Below, one piece after another: positions 24,167-31,285 of a stretch of 47,733 nt of DNA. Source of the stretch: a virus. The position numbers and the translations under genes are program-made. The DNA lies in IMG/VR virus record IMGVR_UViG_3300031226_000002, positions 1-47,733 of that record; one strand, written 5' to 3'. How positions within the stretch are numbered: the first letter of the stretch is position 1; every line of letters begins with the position of its first letter. The notes beneath the pieces were generated by a model. The model searched no databases. It saw only the letters and a list, made by a program, of their open reading frames with translations, and had not been told where the DNA came from.

Positions 24167-24826
24167 TCACGGGCCGCAAATCTTTCCCTGCGCGCAGCCC
24201 ATCGAACATTGATACCAGGGGACCCATTGCGACCCGGACATGCTTCCCGCCAAGCGCCATTGGGCCGAACGGCAAACCATGGGGAACGTCGTCACCAGCG
24301 AACCGGTCCAAACGCCCCCACACTTTCGGTCAGCTTCGGGCGTGCACGGCTGCGGGAACGTCGCACGGATCAAAGCGTCATCTTCCTGCGCTGACGTGCA
24401 CGCTGGCACTGCGACGTCACAGACCGGGACGACGACCCCGGTATCAGCGGCGGCATCGGTCGACCCTGCGTCCCGTACGTCGCTCGCCACATCGACAGCG
24501 CGATCGGGTGCAGCGTCCTGGCTGGCCGTGTCCGCCCCTACGACGTCCGCCAACGCAGGCACATCGGTCCGGACATCGACACCCGGGGGCAAGCCATCCG
24601 GGCCCGCATCGGTCGCAGGGGGGGCGGCATCGGGGGCTGGTGCGTCGGTCCCCGCTTCAGGTTCCGGGCCCCCATCCGGCGCACTGTCCGCAGTGGAATC
24701 GGGGGTAAGGCTATCGGGTAGGTGCTGACCCGCATCAGGCAAGGGACCGGCATCGCTATCAAAAACGATCGGGTCGGAAGACGAACAAGCGAACACAAGG
24801 GGAATCAGACAGAAGGCGTATTTCAT
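24167..24826 (-). CDS. Cell-surface lipoprotein (possible lysogenic conversion factor)
   Basis: 219 residues. Signal peptide with lipobox LVFAC (Cys14), then SSSDP and a roughly 120-residue Asp/Ala/Gly/Pro tract rich in DAG, PDA and DA units, then a globular C-terminus with about seven Cys (CTPEADRKCGG, MVCRSAQWRL, YQCSMGCAQGKICGP) that could form disulfides. The start has CCGGGGACC upstream. This architecture is common among surface lipoproteins of Myxococcota. An operator-like palindrome lies about 40-55 bases upstream, and a strong terminator follows. In a prophage such a gene often alters the host surface or blocks superinfection; that role is inferred. Confidence 0.75.
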   Translation of the reverse strand: MKYAFCLIPLVFACSSSDPIVFDSDAGPLPDAGQHLPDSLTPDSTADSAPDGGPEPEAGTDAPAPDAAPPATDAGPDGLPPGVDVRTDVPALADVVGADTASQDAAPDRAVDVASDVRDAGSTDAAADTGVVVPVCDVAVPACTSAQEDDALIRATFPQPCTPEADRKCGGVWTGSLVTTFPMVCRSAQWRLAGSMSGSQWVPWYQCSMGCAQGKICGP

Positions 24827-24835
24827 GGTCCCCGG

Positions 24836-25132
24836 TTAGACGTCGCTTTGCCTCGTTTCTTTAGGCGTCAGCTGACTACATGCCTTCTCTAGTTCCCGGT
24901 CCAGCCATTGCGAGTGTTCGGCTAGTTCGTCCAGTTCGATCGCTGTGATCGTTTCCTGGGTGACCTTGCGTAGCAGTGCCTTCATACGGGCTAGCCGCCG
25001 CATGTCCCGGGTTAGCCGAACGATGTGCAGGAAGGACCGCGCCATTTGATAGATCGCCCAAACCGCTAGCGCGATCAGCAGCAGAACAAACAGCGCCATC
25101 CCCGACCCCAGCCCATGATGGAGTGCGTTCAC
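24836..25132 (-). CDS. Membrane protein with coiled-coil tail
   Basis: 98 residues from a GTG that overlaps the upstream stop; an internal ATG at 25096 is an alternative. One membrane segment (MALFVLLLIALAVWAIYQMA, about residues 12-31), then a basic helix and an acidic heptad-like helix (ITAIELDELAEHSQWLDRELEKACSQL). Its last codons contain the operator-like palindrome of the lipoprotein gene. Topology suggests a cytoplasmic coiled coil; function unknown. Confidence 0.6.
   Translation of the reverse strand: MNALHHGLGSGMALFVLLLIALAVWAIYQMARSFLHIVRLTRDMRRLARMKALLRKVTQETITAIELDELAEHSQWLDRELEKACSQLTPKETRQSDV
24864..24879. promoter_or_regulatory. Operator-like palindrome, copy 2 (14/16)
   Basis: GGCGTCAGCTGACTAC lies inside the end of the membrane protein gene, 38-53 bases upstream of the lipoprotein start. 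The position suggests an internal promoter that regulates the lipoprotein separately. Confidence 0.6.
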
Positions 25133-25401
25133 CTTCGCCCCAGCAAATCTAGAACCCGAACGGTCGCAGCCTTTCGCGATGCAAACGAATCGTCGGGACG
25201 TGTGTCGAAGTTATCGGGGTCGGGGTTCGCAGTCACGCCGAACATGTCCCGATGGGGGGACCAGTGGATCGCGATGAATAGGTCGGCCTGCTGAACGTCA
25301 AGTAGCCATAGGCCCATGGGGTCCCGTGGTCGTCGCAGCGTCGTGGCCACTTCGGGGAAGGTGTCGACAATTTCCGACAGCATGGTTTCGATCGCGTTCA
25401 A
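25129..25401 (-). CDS. Hypothetical protein
   Basis: 90 residues from a TTG start in TTGA overlap with the upstream stop. Sequence (MLSEIVDTFPEVATTLRRPRDPMGLWLLDVQQADLFIAIHWSPHRDMFGVTANPDPDNFDTRPDDSF...KAATVRVLDLLGRR) is a compact alpha/beta protein without Cys. No family recognised. It is translationally coupled on both sides, so it belongs to the leftward 24836-26280 operon. Confidence 0.58.
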   Translation of the reverse strand: MNAIETMLSEIVDTFPEVATTLRRPRDPMGLWLLDVQQADLFIAIHWSPHRDMFGVTANPDPDNFDTRPDDSFASRKAATVRVLDLLGRR

Positions 25402-25781
25402 TTCACGGCCCGTGCATGCTGCGCTTTCATGGCTTCCACCCGTTCCAGAAAGTAAGCCGCCGCTAGGTTTGCGTCCTGACGAACCGACAGCCCCCGCAGA
25501 TCGTTACACGATCCATCCCCGCCACATTCCCCGCGCTGATGCTGCACGGATCCGAAGCGCTGACGGATCATGCATTCCGCGTGAATCGGATACTCCCCCT
25601 GATGCGACTGCTGAAAATCCCCCGCAGCGTCCACGGTCCCCATGATGGCGAGAAGAATGCCGCCTAGGTCCCCCGCTTTGAAAGCTTCGTCGCAGTAAAT
25701 GCACTCCTGTCCGACCGGGGTTTCGACCTTTTCCCCGCCGTTGCAAGGCGGACCCCATGGCGCCATCCCGAACCATTTCAT
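25398..25781 (-). CDS. Zinc-binding protein, WFG-WG-PCC family B
   Basis: 127 residues; ATG preceded by GGGGGGATC. Opens KWFGMAPWGPPCNGGEKVETPVGQECIYCDEAF, closely like the rightward paralog at 23328-23603, then IHAECMIRQRFGSVQHQRGECGGDGSC, completing a possible Cys/His zinc site, and a helical C-terminus. The pair flanks the lipoprotein region in opposite orientation. Function unknown. Confidence 0.62.
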   Translation of the reverse strand: MKWFGMAPWGPPCNGGEKVETPVGQECIYCDEAFKAGDLGGILLAIMGTVDAAGDFQQSHQGEYPIHAECMIRQRFGSVQHQRGECGGDGSCNDLRGLSVRQDANLAAAYFLERVEAMKAQHARAVN

Positions 25782-25954
25782 GGATCCCCCCTGCTGCGAT
25801 CTGCGCGACGTTCGACCAGCACCAAACGAAGGCGATTCCTATCGGGCCCGGGTCGGACGCTGGTGATTTCTTCGTCGCGATCCGTCGTTCGAAGATCGTC
25901 CTTCCTGCGTCGGAAGTCGTGGCGGATCCGTGACTGCTTCTTCCAGTCGCTCAT
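25778..25954 (-). CDS. Small basic hypothetical protein
   Basis: 58 residues (MSDWKKQSRIRHDFRRRKDD...), ATG in a TAATG overlap with the upstream gene, stop overlapping the next start as ATGA. Extremely rich in Arg and Asp, so it may bind nucleic acid or be disordered. The perfect coupling on both sides is the main evidence that it is a gene. Confidence 0.55.
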   Translation of the reverse strand: MSDWKKQSRIRHDFRRRKDDLRTTDRDEEITSVRPGPDRNRLRLVLVERRADRSRGDP

Positions 25955-26280
25955 TAGTAGGACCTGGCCCCTTCGACACCCATCCGGAAAAGTTCCGCTT
26001 CGCTTAGCCGGTACGTTTCCGACGTGATGACGTGTTCCACCATGAACGCGCAGTAGCTAGCGCCGTCCCGATGGGTCCTGATTTTCTCGTCCAGATCAGC
26101 AAGCGGCGATCGCATCGATCCTTGGCTCACCATGTCCCTAGGGTCCATCGTCGATGCTAGCGATTCCCGCTGACGCAGATACCCCGCCAGTTTTTCCGTG
26201 TGCATGTCAGCCCGGCGCTGAAAACGCGCCTTAACTTCGACCCCCGTGATGTCGATGTGTAGCCCCTGAATCATCGTCAC
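25954..26280 (-). CDS. Hypothetical protein, first gene of the leftward cassette
   Basis: 108 residues from GTG 26280 with AAAGGGG six bases upstream. Contains IDITGVEVKARFQRRADMHTEKLAGYLRQRES and GASYCAFMVEHVITSETYRLSEAELFRMGVEG; mostly helical with a beta start. No family recognised. It is divergent from 26361, sharing an 80-bp gap with a nearly perfect operator-like palindrome, so both operons are probably under the same repressor. Confidence 0.6.
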   Translation of the reverse strand: MTMIQGLHIDITGVEVKARFQRRADMHTEKLAGYLRQRESLASTMDPRDMVSQGSMRSPLADLDEKIRTHRDGASYCAFMVEHVITSETYRLSEAELFRMGVEGARSY

Positions 26281-26322
26281 ACCCAGCCCCTTTCTTACGG
26301 CGCGCTTTTCTTACCGCAAACT

Positions 26323-26338
26323 GTAGTCAGCTGACAAC
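26323..26338. promoter_or_regulatory. Operator-like palindrome, copy 3 (15/16), divergent promoter
   Basis: GTAGTCAGCTGACAAC sits in the 80-bp gap between divergent operons. A TTTATGTT box just to the right is a candidate -10 for rightward transcription, which would place the start site within about ten bases of the ATG at 26361, giving a nearly leaderless mRNA. Confidence 0.68.
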
Positions 26339-26360
26339 GCTTTATGTTAGACCGCTGCGC

Positions 26361-26693
26361 ATGGCTAAGAACCCCACGCTGGAAGAAATCAGGGCGATGC
26401 TGGACCGCGGCGAATTGCCCGTCTTACCCGGGACAACGATGGCCGACCTTCAGCGATCGGCTGAAGAAAAGTTCGCGCGCATCGTTGCCGATCTGATGGG
26501 TGTCCCGGTCGAACGAATCACCGCCCGCATTATCGAAGACGTGGGAACGCCTGGAAAGATAGGGCTACAAATGGATTTCGATCCGGAACTAACGCCAGCC
26601 GAACAGCCGATCTATGAAGCGGCTATGCAGGTCGCGGCTGGTCTTCTCGGGTCCCGCCCGCCCTTCCGGATGGCGAAAGCTGGTGACGCATGA
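26361..26693 (+). CDS. Hypothetical protein, first gene of the rightward accessory operon
   Basis: 110 residues. Helical N-terminus (TLEEIRAMLDRGELPVLPGTTMADLQRSAEEKFARIVADLMGVPVERI), then an acidic segment with FDPELTPAEQPIYEAAMQVAAGLL. No ribosome binding site precedes the ATG, which fits a leaderless transcript from the operator-bearing promoter. Stop overlaps the next start by ATGA. Family not recognised. Confidence 0.6.
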   Translation: MAKNPTLEEIRAMLDRGELPVLPGTTMADLQRSAEEKFARIVADLMGVPVERITARIIEDVGTPGKIGLQMDFDPELTPAEQPIYEAAMQVAAGLLGSRPPFRMAKAGDA

Positions 26694-27052
26694 CGACGAC
26701 GCTGGAAGCCATTCGCGCGCGGGTGGTAAGGGCCAGGCAAACGGCAGAAGTCCCCCCGCTGTGCATCAGCGATCGCGAATTTTTGCTGCGCATGGTCGAC
26801 GCTGCGAACGAGACGATCGAAAATCTTCGCGCGAAGCTGGCGGATGTGTCGATCGCGGCCGAATACGTTGACTCCGTTAATCATCGGGTCGACAGCCTGG
26901 CCGAAGAAAACGGCAAGCTAAAGCAGCGTCGCAACGATCGGATTGCGGAACTAGAAGCGACCTTAGAACAGGTGCACGGCGCGCTTGGCAGTGTGCTGGC
27001 CGATGTGACGAAGCTAACCCAGCTGTTTGGAAGGAAGATGGAGGGGCCATGA
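26690..27052 (+). CDS. Coiled-coil hypothetical protein
   Basis: 120 residues. PPLCISDREFLLRMVDAANETIENLRAKL is followed by a long coiled coil (SVNHRVDSLAEENGKLKQRRNDRIAELEATLEQVHGALGSVL). Coupled on both sides by ATGA overlaps. The coiled coil suggests a self-associating or adaptor role; nothing more can be said. Confidence 0.6.
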   Translation: MTTTLEAIRARVVRARQTAEVPPLCISDREFLLRMVDAANETIENLRAKLADVSIAAEYVDSVNHRVDSLAEENGKLKQRRNDRIAELEATLEQVHGALGSVLADVTKLTQLFGRKMEGP

Positions 27053-27480
27053 TGACGATCGAACGGATCACCCAGGTCGCCAGCGCATGCGCGAAGCTGG
27101 TGCACGATCACGCGGAACTATTGAAGGACGTTCTGGAAGGGAAACGGATCGAAGCCAAGCGGCTGAACGATGCACAGATGTGTAACGAAGGGGCGCCCCC
27201 CTTGCCCGAAACGCTGGCGCACCTGCTTTTCATGTGTGACGAAATCGGGCGGATGGCAGTGGAGGCGAATGACATGGGCGCAGCGGCTGCGGTCGAATGG
27301 TTGAAAGTTCGGCCCGAACCCGCCCGCTGGTATCGCTACGCAGCCCGAAGGGAAAAGGCCATGCGCTGGATCGGGTTCGTGCAGGGTGCGCTATGGGCGT
27401 TGGATGCTGCTTCGATCTTCCAGCTGAAGCGGATGAACGCACCCGAAGATTCGCAGCCCGAACCCGCACCAGCCGCTTGA
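27049..27480 (+). CDS. Hypothetical helical protein
   Basis: 143 residues in ATGA overlap with the coiled-coil gene. Mostly helical: ITQVASACAKLVHDHAELLKDVLEGKRIEAKRL, then CDEIGRMAVEANDMGAAAAVEWLKV, and RWIGFVQGALWALDAASIFQLKRMN. The last phrase is typical of small phage proteins in early operons (WIGFVQG-like). Pro/Glu-rich end. Role unknown. Confidence 0.58.
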   Translation: MMTIERITQVASACAKLVHDHAELLKDVLEGKRIEAKRLNDAQMCNEGAPPLPETLAHLLFMCDEIGRMAVEANDMGAAAAVEWLKVRPEPARWYRYAARREKAMRWIGFVQGALWALDAASIFQLKRMNAPEDSQPEPAPAA

Positions 27481-27522
27481 CTATGCCGGGCCGCCTATCC
27501 CACGATTCAAGGGGGGCGCAGC

Positions 27523-27711
27523 ATGGAAGGCGATCGGTTTCGCATGACGGTCAACGATCGTCTTCGCTACGTCATCACCATCCTGACGAACGGCCCCCCC
27601 CGCTGGGGTAATGATAAGTGCGGCTGCGACAATTGCGCTGAACTGCGAATCGCTGCGCGGATGGCTGCGATGATGGCCGTGAACGAAGTGATCCGGGACC
27701 TAGGAAGATGA
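27523..27711 (+). CDS. Small CxCxxC protein
   Basis: 62 residues, ATG preceded by GGGGGGCGCAGC. A short Cys motif (KCGCDNC, about residues 31-37) lies between two helices (RLRYVITILTNG and LRIAARMAAMMAVNEVIRDLG). Could hold a zinc or act as a redox or adaptor protein. Stop overlaps the following membrane protein gene. Confidence 0.58.
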   Translation: MEGDRFRMTVNDRLRYVITILTNGPPRWGNDKCGCDNCAELRIAARMAAMMAVNEVIRDLGR

Positions 27712-27974
27712 CCGACACCCATCCGATCTACGTCGTCGAATTAGCGAACGTCATCATTTTCGCGATTGGCTGCATCGCGCTGGTGCTGGCGTTCATGTCG
27801 ATGATCAGGGCGAAACGGTACCGCGACAGCGCGAAGGACTGGGCCGCCGCTGCGCGCCTTTTGAAGGAAAACGCGGAAGAAATGGAACAGAACGCCAGCG
27901 AACTATTGGCCAAATGTCGAGAGCGATATGGCGTCAAGGTGGTAGCGACGAAGAAGGACGAGAAGCGGGACTAG
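27708..27974 (+). CDS. Membrane-anchored coiled-coil protein
   Basis: 88 residues. N-terminal membrane helix (VIIFAIGCIALVLAFMSMI, about residues 13-31) then a helix with heptads (AAARLLKENAEEMEQNASELLAKCRERYG). Typical layout of phage inner-membrane proteins such as Rz-like spanins, but the gene is far from the endolysin and under accessory control, so an exclusion or host-interaction role is also possible. Confidence 0.57.
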   Translation: MTDTHPIYVVELANVIIFAIGCIALVLAFMSMIRAKRYRDSAKDWAAAARLLKENAEEMEQNASELLAKCRERYGVKVVATKKDEKRD

Positions 27975-27983
27975 GTGGGCGCC

Positions 27984-28211
27984 ATGCCATGCGGAGGAAT
28001 TTGGCCAGTCGACCCTGGTTTTCAGGATGGCCTGCGTTGGGAGTGCTGGGTGTGCCGCAGTAAAGAAGCGGATCACTACTGCGAAGAATGGGACTGCGGC
28101 CTATGCGGGAAGTGCATCGCGGCGTTTCTCGAAACCGACGAAGGCCAGGTAGTGATCAACCATGGACACGAAGTTCGCCGCTATACCGAAGTCCTGCACG
28201 GGGGAACGTGA
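27984..28211 (+). CDS. Zinc-finger-like Cys-rich protein
   Basis: 75 residues. Chosen start is ATG 27984 after GGTGGGCGCC; a GTG at 27975 is possible. CWVCRSKEADHYCEEWDCGLCGKC contains three CxxC-type pairs, a probable double zinc site. Short acidic C-terminus with VVINHGHEVRRYTEVLH. Overlaps the following membrane gene by TGA/GTG. Function unknown. Confidence 0.58.
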   Translation: MPCGGIWPVDPGFQDGLRWECWVCRSKEADHYCEEWDCGLCGKCIAAFLETDEGQVVINHGHEVRRYTEVLHGGT

Positions 28212-28339
28212 ACGCGTTCGGGGTAGCGCTGGCGCTGGTGATGATCGGATGGGCGATCCTGTTCGACCGGGCGAACGCCGTCCCGCTGGTAGCGATGGCT
28301 AGCATTCTGTTCTTTCACGCGACGAAGCGGGCCGTATGA
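28208..28339 (+). CDS. Tiny membrane protein
   Basis: 43 residues from a GTG that overlaps the previous stop and follows GGGGAAC. One or two hydrophobic helices (FGVALALVMIGWAILF and AVPLVAMASILFFHA) separated by an Arg, with a basic end. Shape resembles small phage membrane proteins; function unknown. Confidence 0.5.
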   Translation: MNAFGVALALVMIGWAILFDRANAVPLVAMASILFFHATKRAV

Positions 28340-28665
28340 CCGGACATCGATGGAGCGGGTGGCCCGGCGCATGGTGCCTGGATTGCGGCGCAGAAGATGA
28401 ACGCGAGATTTGCGTAGCGGTGCACAATGCGTCGCTCATGTGCGTTCTGGGGCACTGGTGTTGCTTCGCGCATGATCCGCTTCCCTGTTCCGTGCACTAC
28501 AATCGATCGTGCCCCTGTCCGGGGGAAGCGCTGGCCGACCCCTACCAGCTGAACGAGAAACGGCGCGAACTGATCTACCTGCTAGTGCGGCGGCTGGGTG
28601 ATGTGCTGGATCAGCAGGAATGCCCGGCTTCCTATTTCGGTCTAGACCTGGAAGACGATCCATGA
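28336..28665 (+). CDS. Cys-rich zinc-binding protein
   Basis: 109 residues in ATGA overlap. WPGAWCLDCGAEDEREICVAVHNASLMCVLGHWCCFAHDPLPCSVHYNRSCPCPG carries nine or so Cys and four His, enough for two or three zinc sites, followed by a helical end. It belongs to the same style of small zinc proteins seen at 23328, 25398 and 27984. Function unknown. Confidence 0.58.
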   Translation: MTGHRWSGWPGAWCLDCGAEDEREICVAVHNASLMCVLGHWCCFAHDPLPCSVHYNRSCPCPGEALADPYQLNEKRRELIYLLVRRLGDVLDQQECPASYFGLDLEDDP

Positions 28666-28814
28666 CTTCGGGATGCGAGCTAGCCGCGTTCTTTCTGGGG
28701 GGCGTAGTCTTCCTAACGATGTTTTGCGTAGGGTTCACGGCGGGGGTTCTAGCCGAACAGCGAAGGATCAAATGGGAACAGGAGAACACGACGACGACCG
28801 CCCCCCCGCCGTAG
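28662..28814 (+). CDS. Small membrane protein
   Basis: 50 residues from ATG 28662 (MTSGCELAAFFLGGVVFL), ATGA overlap with the gene before it. One membrane helix (residues about 7-31), followed by a basic stretch and a Thr/Pro-rich end. Stop overlaps the next GTG. Unknown role. Confidence 0.5.
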   Translation: MTSGCELAAFFLGGVVFLTMFCVGFTAGVLAEQRRIKWEQENTTTTAPPP

Positions 28815-28984
28815 TGAAGGGGGAAAGCTTCAGCCTGGAAGAAGCGGACGCAGCGCTAGACGCACTGGACGAAGCGGACGACATCCCCGAACTGACCGCC
28901 GAACAATTGGCCAGGGCTAGACCTGCATGGGCCGCGTTCGCCGCGCGTGCTTTCGGCCAGTGGGTGTTTCGCCTGAGCCACTAG
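28814..28984 (+). CDS. Small acidic hypothetical protein
   Basis: 56 residues from GTG 28814 in a TAGTG overlap, GGGGGAA not immediately upstream. Strongly acidic helical start (ESFSLEEADAALDALDEADDIPELTAEQL) and an amphipathic end (RPAWAAFAARAFGQWVFRLSH). Last gene before the non-coding region next to the integrase. Confidence 0.5.
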   Translation: MKGESFSLEEADAALDALDEADDIPELTAEQLARARPAWAAFAARAFGQWVFRLSH

Positions 28985-28986
28985 AC

Positions 28987-29002
28987 GGAGTCAGCCGACC
29001 AC
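28987..29002. promoter_or_regulatory. Operator-like palindrome, copy 4 (13/16)
   Basis: GGAGTCAGCCGACCAC begins three bases after the stop of the preceding gene and lies at the start of the non-coding stretch before 29287. Confidence 0.45.
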
Positions 29003-29286
29003 GGTAGAACGGCGCGAGTGAAGGCCCAGCACGGTTTGACTAGGTTTGGCTCGCGTCAATTTCCGCATGCCCGTTGTCCGTTCGCAGGGAAAAACTAGGC
29101 CATCCCAAACGGGTAGCGTCGGACTGGTTCGAAGTGATTCCGAGTGGTTTGATCAATGGCTCCGGTCTCGCCGGCGGTCGCGGACATGCGGAATCATTCA
29201 CGAATTCGGACGCTGTCTAACCAAACGTCAAACCCTGCTAGGCTTCCTAGGTGGCATTTCGCCACGTGAAAGAAGGAACTAGCCGT
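29003..29286. other. Non-coding region next to integrase, candidate attP
   Basis: No gene is visible. The left part holds GGTTTGACTAGGTTTGG (29033-29049) and the right part CCAAACGTCAAACC (29221-29234), whose complement is GGTTTGACGTTTGG, so these are inverted copies; another GGTTTGATC is at 29146. A CTAGGCTTCCTAG palindrome follows at 29238, then GTGGCATTTCGCCAC. Inverted arm-like repeats beside an integrase are what attP regions look like, but no core was identified. Confidence 0.4.
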
Positions 29287-30024
29287 ATGAAACAGACGAC
29301 GAAACGAACCCCCGCAGTGTTGGCCATCATCGCGCGCGACATCTATACCGCGGCCCATGATAACGCGATCGACACGGTAAAAGAGAACACGACGAAGCAG
29401 CAGCGGGCCGCCCTTCCGAAGCACGGCGGATCGGATCCGAAGTTCGCCGATATGTATTGCCTGGACCTGCACCCTGAATTTGCTGGGTGGCTGCGCGCAT
29501 CGGTGCAAATGGTGCTGGACGATTGCGGTGGACGGGCCCATCGGGACTACGGGTTAGACCGCCCCTTGACGTCGAACCAGTCCGAACAGGTGGCCAGGCT
29601 GATCGCTGCGAACCATGGCGTGGACGTCACCACTGCGAAACCGAAGAAGATCGCCAAGCGTACCACCCGCGTAGTGTGCGAACAGATGGCGGGGGATGGC
29701 GTGGAAACCGTTACCCAAATGGTGCAACTGGCCGATGAAGTGATCGGGCTGCAAATCGTTCAGCTTGCCAGCGAAATCATCGACGCAGCGAACGAGAACG
29801 CCGCAGCGATGGGCGCCAGTTCGATCCATTTGTTGAGTGGCGCAAGCGGTCCCGATTGGAACCGGTCCGACCTGTCGATCGCGCTGCGGCTGGGAACGGT
29901 CAGCGCATGGTGGGTCGTCAAGCTGGGGGGCGCAAGCTTCGAAGCGCCATCCGTGATCGAAGCGCTGCGGGGTCTTCTCGCGATCGTCAAGCGCTTCCGG
30001 GCGACCACCGAAAGGGCGGTGTAA
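29287..30024 (+). CDS. Unknown protein encoded upstream of integrase
   Basis: 245 residues from ATG 29287 with AGAAGGA upstream. Helical; phrases such as LAIIARDIYTAAHDNAIDTVKENTTKQQRAALPKHGG, QVARLIAANHGVDVTTAKPKKIAKRTTRVVCEQMAGDGVETVTQMVQLADEVIGLQ and GTVSAWWVVKLGGASFEAPS. The region about 100-130 is basic and could touch DNA. No known excisionase pattern. The integrase starts three bases after its stop, so the two proteins are made together and this may be an integration accessory factor. Confidence 0.55.
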   Translation: MKQTTKRTPAVLAIIARDIYTAAHDNAIDTVKENTTKQQRAALPKHGGSDPKFADMYCLDLHPEFAGWLRASVQMVLDDCGGRAHRDYGLDRPLTSNQSEQVARLIAANHGVDVTTAKPKKIAKRTTRVVCEQMAGDGVETVTQMVQLADEVIGLQIVQLASEIIDAANENAAAMGASSIHLLSGASGPDWNRSDLSIALRLGTVSAWWVVKLGGASFEAPSVIEALRGLLAIVKRFRATTERAV

Positions 30025-30026
30025 CC

Positions 30027-31190
30027 ATGGCACTGGTACCCCGTCAGCGAAAAAACAAGATCGTTTTCTACGTCGCGAACAAGCAAGGCAAGGTCCTGAT
30101 CTGGGAAAAGGTCGGGACCGATCGGCGGGAAGCGATGCGCCGTGACGCAGCCATGCGGAAGGAAATCAAGGCTGGCATTTATCGGGGTCTTCCGACGGGC
30201 GCCAAAACGGTAGGGGCACAGATGGAGATCTATCTTGCCGCGCGCCAAACCCGAACGGTTGACGACGACCGCCGAAACTACCGCGACCACGTGGCAAAGC
30301 GCTGCGCTTGGTTCACCCGGCTGAAGCTGGAAGACGTGCGGGTCGCTCACGTGATCCGGCTGGCGGAAGAACTGAAGGCCCCCTACGTGAACAAGAAAGG
30401 GGAAACGAAGTCACTCGCCGCGAACAGCCATAACCACATTTTCCGATCGCTACTCGGCCCGTTCTTTCGCAATTGCCGCATCCATGATCTCATGATCCGC
30501 AACGTCATGGAGCTACCGAAGGGGCTGCTTAGCAGGCAAGCCAAACGCCGCGTTCCCTACGATGCGACGACCGTGATCGCGATGACGACCGACGAACGTC
30601 TACCGCTGCACTGGCGGGTCGCGTTCACCCTGCTGTTTTACACCGGCATCCGGACGGGGGAAGCGTGCGGCCTGAAGTTCGGCGATTACGACGCTGACCC
30701 GGTCCCCTTCGGGTCGCTGACGATCGAAAAACAGTACGTCAACGCGCCGCTTAAAACGGCCGTAACGGTGGGCGACGAACACACCCGCTGGGTTCCCGTT
30801 CTCCCCTTCCTGCGCGACACGCTGGCCGAATGGTGGGCGCATGGGTTTGAGCGGACGCACTGCCGCAAACCCACGAAGGCGGACTACGTGATCGCCCGCA
30901 GCGATGGCGCGGTTTTGCGATGCGTGTCGGGGCACACGATCTACCGTTGGTTTCTGGCTGCGCTTGAAATCGTAGGCGTGGAAAATAAGACCGTGCACGC
31001 GACCCGGAACACCTTCATCAGCCTGGCAAGGCGGGCGGGCGCCCGTGGGGAAGTGCTGGAAAAGGTGACCCACAACGCGAAGGGGTCGATCATCGACTGC
31101 TATACGAACTTCGACTGGGCCCCCCTTTGCGATGCGGCTGGCTACTTCAATCCCTACACAGCGGGCCCGAAGATGCGCGCAGTCGGCTAA
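30027..31190 (+). CDS. int: Tyrosine integrase
   Basis: 387 residues. N-terminal arm-binding region, a core-binding (SAM-like) domain about residues 58-165, and the catalytic domain with all conserved residues: Arg209 (YTGIRTGEACGL), His324 and Arg327 (HATRNTF), His349 (VTHNAKG) and nucleophile Tyr359 (DCYTNFDW). It integrates the phage into the host chromosome by strand exchange at att sites. ATG follows GAAAGGGCGGTGTAACC. Candidate arm sites lie 0.8-1.0 kb upstream and a strong terminator follows. The start was set at 30027 because longer readings overlap the gene upstream. Confidence 0.93.
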   Translation: MALVPRQRKNKIVFYVANKQGKVLIWEKVGTDRREAMRRDAAMRKEIKAGIYRGLPTGAKTVGAQMEIYLAARQTRTVDDDRRNYRDHVAKRCAWFTRLKLEDVRVAHVIRLAEELKAPYVNKKGETKSLAANSHNHIFRSLLGPFFRNCRIHDLMIRNVMELPKGLLSRQAKRRVPYDATTVIAMTTDERLPLHWRVAFTLLFYTGIRTGEACGLKFGDYDADPVPFGSLTIEKQYVNAPLKTAVTVGDEHTRWVPVLPFLRDTLAEWWAHGFERTHCRKPTKADYVIARSDGAVLRCVSGHTIYRWFLAALEIVGVENKTVHATRNTFISLARRAGARGEVLEKVTHNAKGSIIDCYTNFDWAPLCDAAGYFNPYTAGPKMRAVG

Positions 31191-31213
31191 CCCGTTCCGA
31201 ACGAAACGCGGCG

Positions 31214-31245
31214 AAGGCGTCTACTCGAAAGGGTGGGCGCCTTTT
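31214..31245 (+). terminator. Strong rho-independent terminator after integrase
   Basis: A 13-bp stem (31214-31226 with 31231-31243, including G-T pairs) closed by a GAAA tetraloop and followed by a short T run. Ends integrase transcription just before an operator-like palindrome and a new promoter. Confidence 0.85.
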
Positions 31246-31247
31246 CC

Positions 31248-31263
31248 GTTGTCAGCTGACTAC
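31248..31263. promoter_or_regulatory. Operator-like palindrome, copy 5 (15/16)
   Basis: GTTGTCAGCTGACTAC, directly after the terminator. A TTTATG box follows at 31265, as at the 26323 copy, so operator and -10 overlap in the same way. The downstream gene encodes a repressor-like protein, so this may be an autoregulatory site. Confidence 0.68.
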
Positions 31264-31285
31264 GTTTATGGGAGTGTCCCCCGCG

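Noticed and set aside
24240-24728. Rightward 162-residue Ser/Ala-rich ORF
   Set aside because: Antisense of the Asp/Ala/Gly/Pro tract of the lipoprotein gene, which has a signal peptide, lipobox, operator and terminator in the right orientation.
29120-29150. Possible tRNA T-arm remnant (TGGTTCGAAGTGATTCC) near the integrase
   Set aside because: The bases flanking the TTCGAAG loop do not pair, so it is not a T-arm; it may still be part of an att core but cannot be supported.
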